Positions 25,671 through 33,736 of a DNA stretch of 64,000 bases are shown piece after piece (positions within the stretch are counted from its first letter, which is position 1; every line of letters begins with the position of its first letter). A program made the position numbers and the translations under genes. Source of the DNA: Planctomycetota bacterium (lineage in GTDB: Bacteria > Planctomycetota > Planctomycetia > Pirellulales > Pirellulaceae). The notes under the pieces were generated by a model. That model ran no database searches, was not told where the DNA came from, and saw only the letters and a program-made list of their open reading frames with translations. The stretch spans positions 1 through 64,000 of the forward strand of contig JAQCHP010000003.1 in the NCBI GenBank assembly GCA_027619595.1, read 5' to 3'.

Positions 25671-26528
25671 ATGCAGTCTGTGTCGCCGCGTCAGCTTGCA
25701 CGGGCCATTGGTGCAAGTGAGTCCTCGGTTAAACGTTGGTGCGATCGTGGGTTGGTTGCTAGCTTAAAGACGGCCGGCGGTCACCGACGGCTCCTGTTGT
25801 GCACGATTTTGGAATTCTTGGAAAAACATGGCTATGCGCTAATCCGCCCCGAAGAGATCGGGTTACCGGCTACGGTGGCTGGGCGGTTTCAGTGTGAAGA
25901 AAAACTGCGGGCCGCTTTTAATTTAGCGCTCGAACAGGGAGATCAACGCGTTTGCCGCCGGTTGTTAGCGGAACTACGGTTAGCCGGTTGTCGGATTGAC
26001 TGGATCTGTGATGAGATCCTGGCTGTCGCGATGGAGGCGATTGGCCGACTCTGGCATGCAGGGCAACTCGAAATCTACCAAGAGCGTCGTGCCTGTGAAA
26101 TCGTCGTATCGCTGCTGTGGGAATTGGTCCATTGGACCCCTCCGGTGCCCTTGGATGCCCCAAGTGCGATCGGGTGTGGTTTGGAAGGTGATCACTATGC
26201 CCTCCCGTCCCACATGGTGGAGGTGATCTTGCGTGATGCTGGATGGAACGCCGCTTCGTTGGGTTGCAATGTGCCGATCGAGTCTCTTGCTGCCGCGATG
26301 AGTGCTCATCGTCCTCGCGTGATCTGGATCTGCGTTTCGCACGTGGTAGACAAGGAATCCTTTCTCAGCAAATACGAACAGTTATGGCGATCGGCTCAGC
26401 AGTTGGGAACGGCCGTCGCTGTTGGTGGATATGCCTTGTCGTCCGACCTTCGCAAAAGCATGAGCTATTCGTTTTACGGCGATAAATTTCAGCATTTGGT
26501 CAACTTTGTGACAGAGTTGCAACGTTAG
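25671..26528 (+). CDS. MerR-HTH / B12-binding-domain regulator, CarH/LitR-like
   Basis: 285 residues from ATG 25671, set by TGGAG upstream. Residues 1-60 form a MerR-type HTH (SPRQLARAIGASESSVKRWCDRGLV, TAGGHRRL). Residues about 75-155 are the helical bundle that caps cobalamin in CarH, with WHAGQLEIYQER (W128, H129, E138, R139). Residues 165-285 form a Rossmann-like B12 domain (DHYALPSHMVEVILRDAGWNAASLG, IWICVSHVV, AVAVGGYALS). CarH has W-x9-EH and an E-x-H lower ligand; here the motif is W-x9-ER, and the lower-ligand position appears to be Tyr176, with His175 just before it. So it may bind cobalamin differently or not at all. It heads a run of fatty-acid genes, which fits the LitR/CarH gene neighbourhood. 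Confidence 0.85.
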   Translation: MQSVSPRQLARAIGASESSVKRWCDRGLVASLKTAGGHRRLLLCTILEFLEKHGYALIRPEEIGLPATVAGRFQCEEKLRAAFNLALEQGDQRVCRRLLAELRLAGCRIDWICDEILAVAMEAIGRLWHAGQLEIYQERRACEIVVSLLWELVHWTPPVPLDAPSAIGCGLEGDHYALPSHMVEVILRDAGWNAASLGCNVPIESLAAAMSAHRPRVIWICVSHVVDKESFLSKYEQLWRSAQQLGTAVAVGGYALSSDLRKSMSYSFYGDKFQHLVNFVTELQR

Positions 26529-26571
26529 CTACAATCCCAGCTTTAGATCGACAAAGCTATCAGGAGCCTCA

Positions 26572-27615
26572 ATGGACCAGGATGGAATTCTTCAAGTCGA
26601 TCGTACTCAAGGCGTTATCGATCCAATCGGTGAGCCGTCGGTCGAACGAATGCATCGCAAGTCGACGCAGGCTGTGACTGCTTCGACCGACGAAACGGAG
26701 TATGTAATCGCTTGGGGACGGATTGTGCCCTTCATTCTGCTGCATTTGGCGTGCGGCTTTGTTTTTGTCGTCGGTTGTTCGCCCGCCGCACTCATCGGAC
26801 TCGTTGTTACGTTCTTACTACGAGAATTCGGACTTACGGCGTTTTATCACCGATATTTCTCGCACCGGGCATTCAAGACATCCCGATGGTTTCAGTTCGT
26901 GGGGGCTTGCCTTGGCAGTGCAGCAATCCAGCGGGGACCGCTTTGGTGGGCAGCTCACCATCGTGACCATCATCGTCATTCTGATCACGACGGTGACGTC
27001 CATTCACCGCATCAGCATGGCTTTCTATGGAGTCATATGGGCTGGTTTCTCACGGAAAAAAACTATCGGACCGACTACTCGAAGGTCAAAGATTTTTCCC
27101 GCTTCCCTGAGCTTGTGCTACTGAATCGTTATGACTTTACTGGTCCGGTCCTGTTCGGCATATTGGTCTACGGAATCGGCTGGTGGGTAGGCTATGCTGT
27201 GCCATCTACTGGTACGAGTGGTTGGCAGATGTTGGTATGGGCGTTTGTTGTTTCCACAATTCTCTTGTACCACGTAACCTATGCGATCAATTCGTTAGCT
27301 CATACGTGGGGATCGCGTCGATTTGCTACGGATGACGATAGCCGAAACAACGTCTGGCTGGCATTGGCGGCCGGGGGCGAGGGCTGGCATAACAATCACC
27401 ATCGCTTCCCCGCGTCGGCTCGGCAGGGGGTTTATTGGTGGGAATTCGATACGACCTATTACGTGCTGGTCGTGCTCTCCTGGTTTGGTGTTGTGTGGGG
27501 CTTGCGACAAGTGCCTCGGGAGATACTTGTAGAAGGTCGGGCAGGAACCTTACGTGAAAGATATCGTTCAGCGGGAAACTCGGCGGACGAAGCGTCTGCA
27601 CCCGCTAACGGCTAA
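26572..27615 (+). CDS. Membrane fatty acid desaturase (acyl-CoA delta-9 type)
   Basis: 347 residues; ATG 26572 with CAGGAG seven bases upstream. Three His boxes of the di-iron desaturases are present: HRYFSHR (HX4H), HHRDHHRHSDHDGDVHSP (HXXHH) and WHNNHHRFPASAR (HXXHH). Membrane spans are at FILLHLACGFVFVVGCSPAALIGLVVTFLL, GPVLFGILVYGIGWWVGYAV, MLVWAFVVSTILLYHVTY and YYVLVVLSWFGVVWGL. It inserts a cis double bond into a saturated acyl chain using oxygen. It lies 43 bases after the regulator, so is likely co-transcribed, and would supply the double bond used by the methyltransferase three genes later. Confidence 0.93.
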   Translation: MDQDGILQVDRTQGVIDPIGEPSVERMHRKSTQAVTASTDETEYVIAWGRIVPFILLHLACGFVFVVGCSPAALIGLVVTFLLREFGLTAFYHRYFSHRAFKTSRWFQFVGACLGSAAIQRGPLWWAAHHRDHHRHSDHDGDVHSPHQHGFLWSHMGWFLTEKNYRTDYSKVKDFSRFPELVLLNRYDFTGPVLFGILVYGIGWWVGYAVPSTGTSGWQMLVWAFVVSTILLYHVTYAINSLAHTWGSRRFATDDDSRNNVWLALAAGGEGWHNNHHRFPASARQGVYWWEFDTTYYVLVVLSWFGVVWGLRQVPREILVEGRAGTLRERYRSAGNSADEASAPANG

Positions 27616-27647
27616 TCGAAAGGGATGGCTCCATTATTAACAATGGC

Positions 27648-28913
27648 TTGCGAATTGCAGTCGTCGGGGGCGGAGTGAGCGGCCTATTTGCTGCACGATT
27701 ACTTGCCGCTCAGCATCAAGTTGTTCTCTTCGAAGCCGCAGACTATCTGGGTGGCCATGCTTGCACGTTGCCGATTCAGTTGGACGGGAAATCGTACCCA
27801 GTCGACATTGGCTTCATGGTATTTAACGACCGTACCTATCCGAATTTCTGTCGGTATCTACGCCAATGGCAGATTGCTGTCCGGAGCAGCGACATGAGCT
27901 TCAGCGTTAGCTGCTCGCGTACGGGAATTGAGTTTCAAGGGAGCCGTTGGAGCGGACTGTTTGCCAAGCCGACCAACGCAATCAAGCCACAGTTCTATCG
28001 TATGCTGGCCGGTATTGTTCGATTTAATCGTGTTGTGAATCGTGAAGTCATGGCGGCTACCTGGCTCGGAGCAAGTCCAGATGAATCGCTCGGGGAGTTT
28101 GTTCAGCGCGAGCGATTGTCTGACGATTTTCGCGATCTCTACTTGTTGCCTATGGCTTCCGCAATTTGGTCGGCCCAGCCATGCGACATATTGAAGATGC
28201 CAGCGCGGTTCCTTTTGCAGTTCTTTCATAACCACGGCCTAACGCAACTACGTAACCGTCCGCAATGGTATACCATTGAGGGTGGCGCACAGAGGTACAT
28301 TCAACACATGATATCGGACGGGAGTTTTGACATTCGCCTCAATTGCCTCGTGGAACGGATAGAGAGAGACGGCCAAGTCGTGAACTTGCACGCGCAGGGC
28401 CGCCAGTGGGTGTTTGATCGAATCGTCCTGGGTTTGCACGCGGATCAAGCGTTGCGTTTCTTGCCGGATGCGAGTGATGACGAACGATCGATATTGGGAA
28501 GCTTTCACTATCAAGACAATGACGTCGTGTTACACACGGACTCCGGACAAATGCCCCAGTCACGCGCTGCTTGGGCGAGTTGGAACTATCGTGTGTCCCC
28601 TGAATCGGGACAAGGACCCACAGTGACCTATTGGCTGAATTCGCTGCAGGGACACGATACCACCGTCCCTCTACTCGTGACGCTTAATCCTCGCCAAAAA
28701 ATAGCGAAGCGTTACGTTCTGCGGCAAGTGACACTTCGTCATCCTGTCTTTAGTCGTGGAACATGGGCGGCGCAGAGACGCCTGCCACAGATACAAGGAG
28801 ATCGAAATACATTCTATTGCGGCGCCTATTGGGGGAACGGATTTCACGAAGATGGCGTACGCAGCGCTGTCGCTGTTGCTAAACAATTGGGAGTTGATCA
28901 AGGCCATGAATAG
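27648..28913 (+). CDS. FAD-dependent amine-oxidase-like oxidoreductase
   Basis: About 421 residues. The N-terminal dinucleotide site is RIAVVGGGVSGLFAARLLA, with a following acidic residue (VVLFEAADYLGGHA) as in FAD-binding NAD(P)/FAD oxidoreductases; PVDIGFMVFNDRTYPNF and a C-terminal FYCGAYWGNGFHEDGVRSAV close the FAD fold. This family regularly sits with DUF1365 and a cyclopropane-type methyltransferase; a relative (UfaD) acts in furan fatty acid synthesis in alphaproteobacteria, as I recall. The start is odd: TTG 27648 has no ribosome site, the nearest ATG (27643) is out of frame, and AAAGGGA at 27619-27625 is well spaced only for ATT 27633. It overlaps the next gene by eight bases. Confidence 0.88.
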   Translation: MRIAVVGGGVSGLFAARLLAAQHQVVLFEAADYLGGHACTLPIQLDGKSYPVDIGFMVFNDRTYPNFCRYLRQWQIAVRSSDMSFSVSCSRTGIEFQGSRWSGLFAKPTNAIKPQFYRMLAGIVRFNRVVNREVMAATWLGASPDESLGEFVQRERLSDDFRDLYLLPMASAIWSAQPCDILKMPARFLLQFFHNHGLTQLRNRPQWYTIEGGAQRYIQHMISDGSFDIRLNCLVERIERDGQVVNLHAQGRQWVFDRIVLGLHADQALRFLPDASDDERSILGSFHYQDNDVVLHTDSGQMPQSRAAWASWNYRVSPESGQGPTVTYWLNSLQGHDTTVPLLVTLNPRQKIAKRYVLRQVTLRHPVFSRGTWAAQRRLPQIQGDRNTFYCGAYWGNGFHEDGVRSAVAVAKQLGVDQGHE

Positions 28914-29715
28914 TTGTCTTTATTCAGGCTTTGTGTCGCATCGGAGGTCTAGCCCTGTCGCCAATAGGTTTCGCTATCCTCTCTATATGTTGTATCTGGA
29001 TTTGGCCGAATTCGATCGGATTTCCAGGGAATGTAGTTTGGTTTCGAGTCGTCGATTTGCGCCGTTCTGTGTTCGGGGTGTTGATCATCCTCAGTTGCGT
29101 GATGGTGCCCGGTCGTCTTCTGCATCAAATGAAGTATCGGGTAATGCAGAAGAATGGGCGAATCGTATTCGACAACTCGTCGAACGACGATTGTCGATTA
29201 GCGTTCCGGGCAACGTTTGTCTCTTAACCTTTCCGCGAAATTGGGGCTACTATTTTGCACCGCTCAACCTGTACTACTGCTTTCAGGATGGAAATCGATC
29301 GTTGCGGGCGATAGTAGCGGAGGTGAGTAATACACCGTGGTTGGAAACGCATTATTACGTACTGGACTGTCAGCAGAATGCAGTGCGATCAGGCTATCGC
29401 AATCAACAAGCTAAGCAATTTCATGTTTCTCCTTTTCTACCAATCGAAGGCAACTACAACTGGCGATGGAATGACCCAGGAGAAACGTTGAGGATTACCA
29501 TCGAGACTTCTTGTATCGATCCACCTTTTGTGGCGCGTATGTGGATGCGTCGTCAGGTACTTAACAACCAGACTTTGCTTCGCCTATTGCGGCAGAACCC
29601 GTGGCAGAGCGGATCAGTATCAACTCTTATTTATTGGCAAGCACTTCGGCTTTGGATGAAAAAATGTCCGTATTTCCCCCACCCACGCAACCAAGCAAGT
29701 TCTCCGACGCCCTAG
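28906..29715 (+). CDS. DUF1365 family protein
   Basis: 269 residues from ATG 28906, which overlaps the stop of the FAD gene (ATGAATAG), suggesting translational coupling. Family motifs: LYSGFVSHRRSSPVANRFRYPLYMLYLDL at the start, VCLLTFPRNWGYYFAPLNLYYCF in the middle, AIVAEVSNTPWLETHYYVL, KQFHVSPFLPIEGNYNWRW, and a C-terminal helix. The function of DUF1365 is not established; its constant company is the FAD oxidoreductase and the cyclopropane-type synthase, so a role in modified fatty acid formation or delivery is inferred. No signal peptide is seen. Confidence 0.9.
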   Translation: MNSCLYSGFVSHRRSSPVANRFRYPLYMLYLDLAEFDRISRECSLVSSRRFAPFCVRGVDHPQLRDGARSSSASNEVSGNAEEWANRIRQLVERRLSISVPGNVCLLTFPRNWGYYFAPLNLYYCFQDGNRSLRAIVAEVSNTPWLETHYYVLDCQQNAVRSGYRNQQAKQFHVSPFLPIEGNYNWRWNDPGETLRITIETSCIDPPFVARMWMRRQVLNNQTLLRLLRQNPWQSGSVSTLIYWQALRLWMKKCPYFPHPRNQASSPTP

Positions 29716-30989
29716 GCCGATCCGAAGAACGGGCAGGGCATCGGTCGCCGGAGAATTGGTACGATCGCCTCGCGCGTCAGGCGATCTGGGCCGGTTTGGC
29801 GCGATTGCAGATCGGACAACTTTCGTTCCAAGACGAAGAGCGGCGACAAACTTTCCCAGCGGAACCCGTCGGTGATTTGAGAGCCGACCTGCGGGTGCTC
29901 GATCCGCGGTTCTATCGCAAAGTCTTGTTCGGGGGTGGTTTAGGCGTGGCGGACGCTTACGTCGAGGGTTGGTGGGATTCCGCTGATTTAGTCGGCTTGC
30001 TTCAACTGGCGGCCAAGAATGCGCAATGGCTCGCAAGCTTGCAAGGTTCCATCTCGAAATGGGTTGCGTTCCCGTCGGTCTGGGGGCATCGGTGGCGGCG
30101 AAACACTTTGCAAGGTAGTCGACGCAATATTGCGGATCACTATGACCTCAGCAACGACTTCTTTCAAGAATGGCTCGATCCCACGATGACGTATTCCGCC
30201 GCACTATTTGAGTCAGAAAGCGATTCATTAGAGACGGCTCAGCGGGCAAAATACGATCGCTTAGCGCAGAGTCTCGCTATTTCCGCTTCCGATCGAGTTT
30301 TGGAGATCGGGACCGGTTGGGGTGGATTTGCCTTGCACCTCGCTGAGAAATATGGCGTACATGTGACGACAACCACCATTTCCCCATCGCAGTACAAATT
30401 CGCCGGCGAACGTGTTCGTGCTGCCGGGCTACAAGATCGCATAACGCTTTTGAACCAAGATTATCGACAAGTGACGGGTCTCTATGACAAACTGGTTTCC
30501 GTGGAAATGATCGAGGCGGTCGGCCATGAATTTCTTCCGGAATTCTTTCGTTGCTGCTCGCAGCTTCTGAAACCATCCGGTCTGATGGCGCTCCAGGCGA
30601 TTACCATTCCTGATCAGCGATACGCGGAGTACCTGCGCAGTATCGACTTTATTCGAAAGTACGTTTTTCCGGGCGGCTGTCTGCCCAGCCATGGCTCGAT
30701 GTTGGCGGCTATTCAATCGTCGACCGATATGCGCATCGTCGGATTGCACGATTTCGCTCATCACTACGCGCAGACATTGCGAATGTGGAGTCAACAATTT
30801 GAGTTGCGCTTGAATCGGATTCGAGAGATCATGCCGTCGCCAAGGTTCCATCGGATTTGGCGCTACTATTTGGCCTATTGCGAAGCAGGCTTTCGTGAGC
30901 AATTGATCGGTTTGTCGCAAATAGTGCTCGCAAAGCCCGAGTTCTGCGGCCAACTACCCGTCGTGGGGATCCGGTCGCCGCAGTGTTAG
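29664..30989 (+). CDS. Cyclopropane-fatty-acyl-phospholipid synthase family methyltransferase
   Basis: 441 residues from ATG 29664 (GGATG nearby); it overlaps the DUF1365 gene by 52 bases. Motif order: an N-terminal SCP2-like part (DLRVLDPRFYRKVLFGGGLGVADAYVEGWWDS), then NIADHYDLSNDFFQEWLDPTMTYSAALFE, SAM-binding VLEIGTGWGGFALHLAEKYG, TTISPSQYKFA, YDKLVSVEMIEAVGHEFLPEFF (active-site Glu), and FIRKYVFPGGCLPS. It transfers a methyl from S-adenosylmethionine to a cis double bond of membrane lipids, yielding cyclopropane or methyl-branched acyl chains. Last gene of the regulator-desaturase run. Confidence 0.94.
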   Translation: MSVFPPPTQPSKFSDALGRSEERAGHRSPENWYDRLARQAIWAGLARLQIGQLSFQDEERRQTFPAEPVGDLRADLRVLDPRFYRKVLFGGGLGVADAYVEGWWDSADLVGLLQLAAKNAQWLASLQGSISKWVAFPSVWGHRWRRNTLQGSRRNIADHYDLSNDFFQEWLDPTMTYSAALFESESDSLETAQRAKYDRLAQSLAISASDRVLEIGTGWGGFALHLAEKYGVHVTTTTISPSQYKFAGERVRAAGLQDRITLLNQDYRQVTGLYDKLVSVEMIEAVGHEFLPEFFRCCSQLLKPSGLMALQAITIPDQRYAEYLRSIDFIRKYVFPGGCLPSHGSMLAAIQSSTDMRIVGLHDFAHHYAQTLRMWSQQFELRLNRIREIMPSPRFHRIWRYYLAYCEAGFREQLIGLSQIVLAKPEFCGQLPVVGIRSPQC

Positions 30990-31046
30990 GCACATTTTGC
31001 AAGGCACAATTGGCACAGTCTGCATAACCGATACTGGCGGTTTTGC

Positions 31047-31074
31047 TTGACAAACGTCGTGGCAGACCTAGAGT
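31047..31074 (+). promoter_or_regulatory. Candidate sigma-70 promoter for the 31181 PEP-CTERM gene
   Basis: TTGACA (31047-31052, perfect -35), 16-base spacer, TAGAGT (31069-31074, four of six matches to TATAAT). It lies about 105 bases before the start, giving a long leader. Confidence 0.45.
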
Positions 31075-31180
31075 TGCGTGTCATTCTCGTCACAGTGGAA
31101 TCGAATTGGCAGCTTCGTAGAAGCTTGCAAGTTTTTTCCGCAACTCATCGCCTCATTGTATCGGAATCGGACAAACAACC

Positions 31181-32164
31181 ATGACTTGCCAGCGTTCTGT
31201 CGGCGTTTTATCAATGTGTTTCCTGTGTGTCTTCTCTGCTCTGGCAACCGCGCAGAGTACGTTTCGCGGTATTCAGCTCGACCAAGGGAACAATTTGATT
31301 TACGAGCCAGTTTTGGATCGAGTACATCCTTGGTTTGTGGACGTGGTTGAAAATTTCACAACCTACACCAACCAAACGTTTGAAGGTCAGATATTCAGTC
31401 GAAACCTGTCGGATACTTTGGCGGGAACCTATGTCGATGGCCTACGTATCGGTTTCGTGCCACCCACAGAAGGGCTTCCCGATGGACCCCTTACAGGGAC
31501 GGCGGCCGAATCCGTTGGACGCTGGATGAGTGGCGGATCCCCGCAATACACGATGGACAGCGCCCACAGCGGAAGTACAGATCGCACGAGCGACGGAAGC
31601 GTGGCGCTCGCCTGCATTAACTGGCGCGTGACGCCAGGATTAGGAAACGCGTATTTGCTGGAAATGGGTGTCGATCTTGCGGAGGGTGAGTCGGCAACCG
31701 TCGGCTATTTTGGCGACATCGGTGTGCACGGGAATTCGTTGAGTTTGCTGGCCGGACCGTTGGGGCAACTTGCATTTGGCGTGGAACGTGGAACAGGCGG
31801 AAATAGCACTCGGTATGACTGGACGATTTCCTGGTGGGAAGGAACGACTCAACAAACAGATACCGGTTCTGTGTTCTTAACGACCAGCGATCCCGTTACT
31901 CTGCAGTTGGGCTGGGAAGACGGCGCTAATCATCGGTACGATGCGTGGATCGAAACGACCGCGGCGTCGTTCCGAATTTGGCAAGATACGATGCAGGATC
32001 CGATTGATGTATTTGGAATCGGATTTGAGCTATCCGGAACTCAGTCGAAAATTACCGAGTTCGTGGCGGCAGTCCCAGAGCCTCCTATGAGTCTGTTTGC
32101 GACTGGTGCAGGGCTGCTGTTGGCGATCTTTCGTCGGCGACGCAACTGCTACAGCGGGAGCTAA
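31181..32164 (+). CDS. PEP-CTERM sorted secreted protein of unknown function
   Basis: 327 residues. The signal peptide is CFLCVFSALATAQ at about residues 12-26. The body is beta-rich, without a family I recognise (NLSDTLAGTYVDGLRIGF, GNAYLLEMGVDLAEGESATVGYFGDIG, YDWTISWWEGTT). The C-terminus is a PEP-CTERM tail: VPEPPMSLFATGAGLLLAIFRRRRN, that is a PEP motif, a membrane span and an Arg cluster, which targets proteins to the exosortase system. It is separated by 190 bases from the fatty-acid operon and has its own promoter candidate. It converges with the oxidoreductase gene, with about 30 bases between stops. Confidence 0.8.
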   Translation: MTCQRSVGVLSMCFLCVFSALATAQSTFRGIQLDQGNNLIYEPVLDRVHPWFVDVVENFTTYTNQTFEGQIFSRNLSDTLAGTYVDGLRIGFVPPTEGLPDGPLTGTAAESVGRWMSGGSPQYTMDSAHSGSTDRTSDGSVALACINWRVTPGLGNAYLLEMGVDLAEGESATVGYFGDIGVHGNSLSLLAGPLGQLAFGVERGTGGNSTRYDWTISWWEGTTQQTDTGSVFLTTSDPVTLQLGWEDGANHRYDAWIETTAASFRIWQDTMQDPIDVFGIGFELSGTQSKITEFVAAVPEPPMSLFATGAGLLLAIFRRRRNCYSGS

Positions 32165-32193
32165 GGCAGGCAGCAAGTCTTGCCGCGATCGAG

Positions 32194-33537
32194 CTATATC
32201 GCAGGGAGTTCGAATCCTTTGCGTCGAGCCCGACTGAGGTAGTTGTTGGCATCCGCGTCGCCGACAAATTGCTCGGTGTCGGGATTCCAATGGAGGGGTC
32301 GAGCCGCAATTCGGGCGATATTGGCCAAGTGGCAAACGCTCACCGATCGATGACCGATTTCCACATCCGCGACCGGCCGTTGGCGTGAGTGGATGCAGTC
32401 GATCCAGTTTTGCATGTGCCAACGAGCTTGCCACAACGCCGTGTCATCGCTCCACTTGCGCTCCTCTTCGGCAGCATCGAGCCTTTTCAACAGCTCTTGG
32501 GCGATCTCAGGTGGATTCGAAGAGAATTTGTTGCGATTGATCTCTAGCTTCCCCTTTTCACCAACGAAGACCGCTCCGCCCATAGGCCCGTGGTTTCGCT
32601 GTAGCACGAAATTGACCTCACATCCGTTCTTGTAACGCATGGCTACTTCACTTCCGGGGCCTTCACCAAGCGGTTTGATTTCGACTGGTCCGGTGTCATC
32701 CATTCCCAACGCCCATTGAATTTGGTCCACTCCGTGGGCACCCCAATTGGTCATTTCGCCTCCGGCAAATTCACGCCAACTCATCCATGACATCCATTCT
32801 TCGTGGTAGGGACGCTCAGCTCCCTGGTTGAGCCAAAGGTTCCAGTCGAGTCCTGAGGGGACTGGCGATTCGGGGAAGGGTGTAGCAGGTGAAGGCTTCC
32901 CCATTGCGTAATTCATGGCACGGACCTCCAACAGTTTCCCAAGGCCTCCATTGCGCACAAGTTCGCAAGCGATGCGATTCATTTCCATCGAACGCTGCTG
33001 CGTTCCGACTTGCAAAACACGGTCGTACTTACGTACGGCATTGACCAGTGCGCGTCCTTCACTGATGTAAAGAGTGAGCGGCTTCTCGGCATACACATCC
33101 TTACCTGCCTGGCAAGCGTGGATACAAGGAAGAACGCGCTGGAAATCTCCGGTGCCAACAATGACGGCATCGACATCCTTTCGCGCCAGTAGTTCGTGAT
33201 AGTTTTGATGGAGAGGCCAGGCGCCTTTCATTTTCTCCTTGAAGGCTTCGGCACGGGGCAGGTTACAATCCGACAACGCTATAATCTGAGCCGACTCCGG
33301 CAATTGCTCTAGCAATAGGGAGGCACGGAGCCCGACACCAATCGCCCCCACGGCAATGCGATCGTTAGCCCCGGGCCGACCAGGTGCCGCGAGCGCATGC
33401 CGTGAAATCAGGAACGGTATTCCGAACGACGTTGCAGCCAGGCCGGCTATGCCTGCGCCCAAGAACTGTCGTCGGTTGTAATTGCATTTACGGAACCGGC
33501 GACTGTGGCTATTTGATGATCGTGGAAGGGTCGTCAT
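32194..33537 (-). CDS. Gfo/Idh/MocA family oxidoreductase, Tat-exported
   Basis: 447 residues from ATG 33537. The Tat signal is YNRRQFLGAGIAGLAATSFGIPFL. The NAD(P)-binding Rossmann segment follows (IAVGAIGVGLRASLLL, IIALSDCN) and the family-typical KDVYAEKPLTLYISEGRALVNAVRK with the EKP motif. The C-terminal domain has REFAGGEMTNWGAHGVDQIQWALGM, FVGEKGKLEINRN and LHWNPDTEQFVGD. It catalyses an NAD(P)-dependent oxidation or reduction of a sugar or related polyol in the periplasm; the substrate is unknown. Planctomycetes have many paralogues. A GCGAT / ATCGC hairpin (32181-32200) overlaps the stop. Confidence 0.9.
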   Translation of the reverse strand: MTTLPRSSNSHSRRFRKCNYNRRQFLGAGIAGLAATSFGIPFLISRHALAAPGRPGANDRIAVGAIGVGLRASLLLEQLPESAQIIALSDCNLPRAEAFKEKMKGAWPLHQNYHELLARKDVDAVIVGTGDFQRVLPCIHACQAGKDVYAEKPLTLYISEGRALVNAVRKYDRVLQVGTQQRSMEMNRIACELVRNGGLGKLLEVRAMNYAMGKPSPATPFPESPVPSGLDWNLWLNQGAERPYHEEWMSWMSWREFAGGEMTNWGAHGVDQIQWALGMDDTGPVEIKPLGEGPGSEVAMRYKNGCEVNFVLQRNHGPMGGAVFVGEKGKLEINRNKFSSNPPEIAQELLKRLDAAEEERKWSDDTALWQARWHMQNWIDCIHSRQRPVADVEIGHRSVSVCHLANIARIAARPLHWNPDTEQFVGDADANNYLSRARRKGFELPAI

Positions 33538-33736
33538 GGAATTTACCTTGCGGTTGAACCATAAGGGATGTCGAAACGGCATTGGCGGGAAGTATAAAAT
33601 TTTACCTCAAACGACTTATATTGGGTACCAGGGATCCGCGCCGGTGGGTTCTCAAGCCCGATGCATTCGGGACGCACCGACGCGGAATCTCGATTGGTTC
33701 ATCTCCGTGTTTGTCGTTTGGATGCGACATCGAAGT

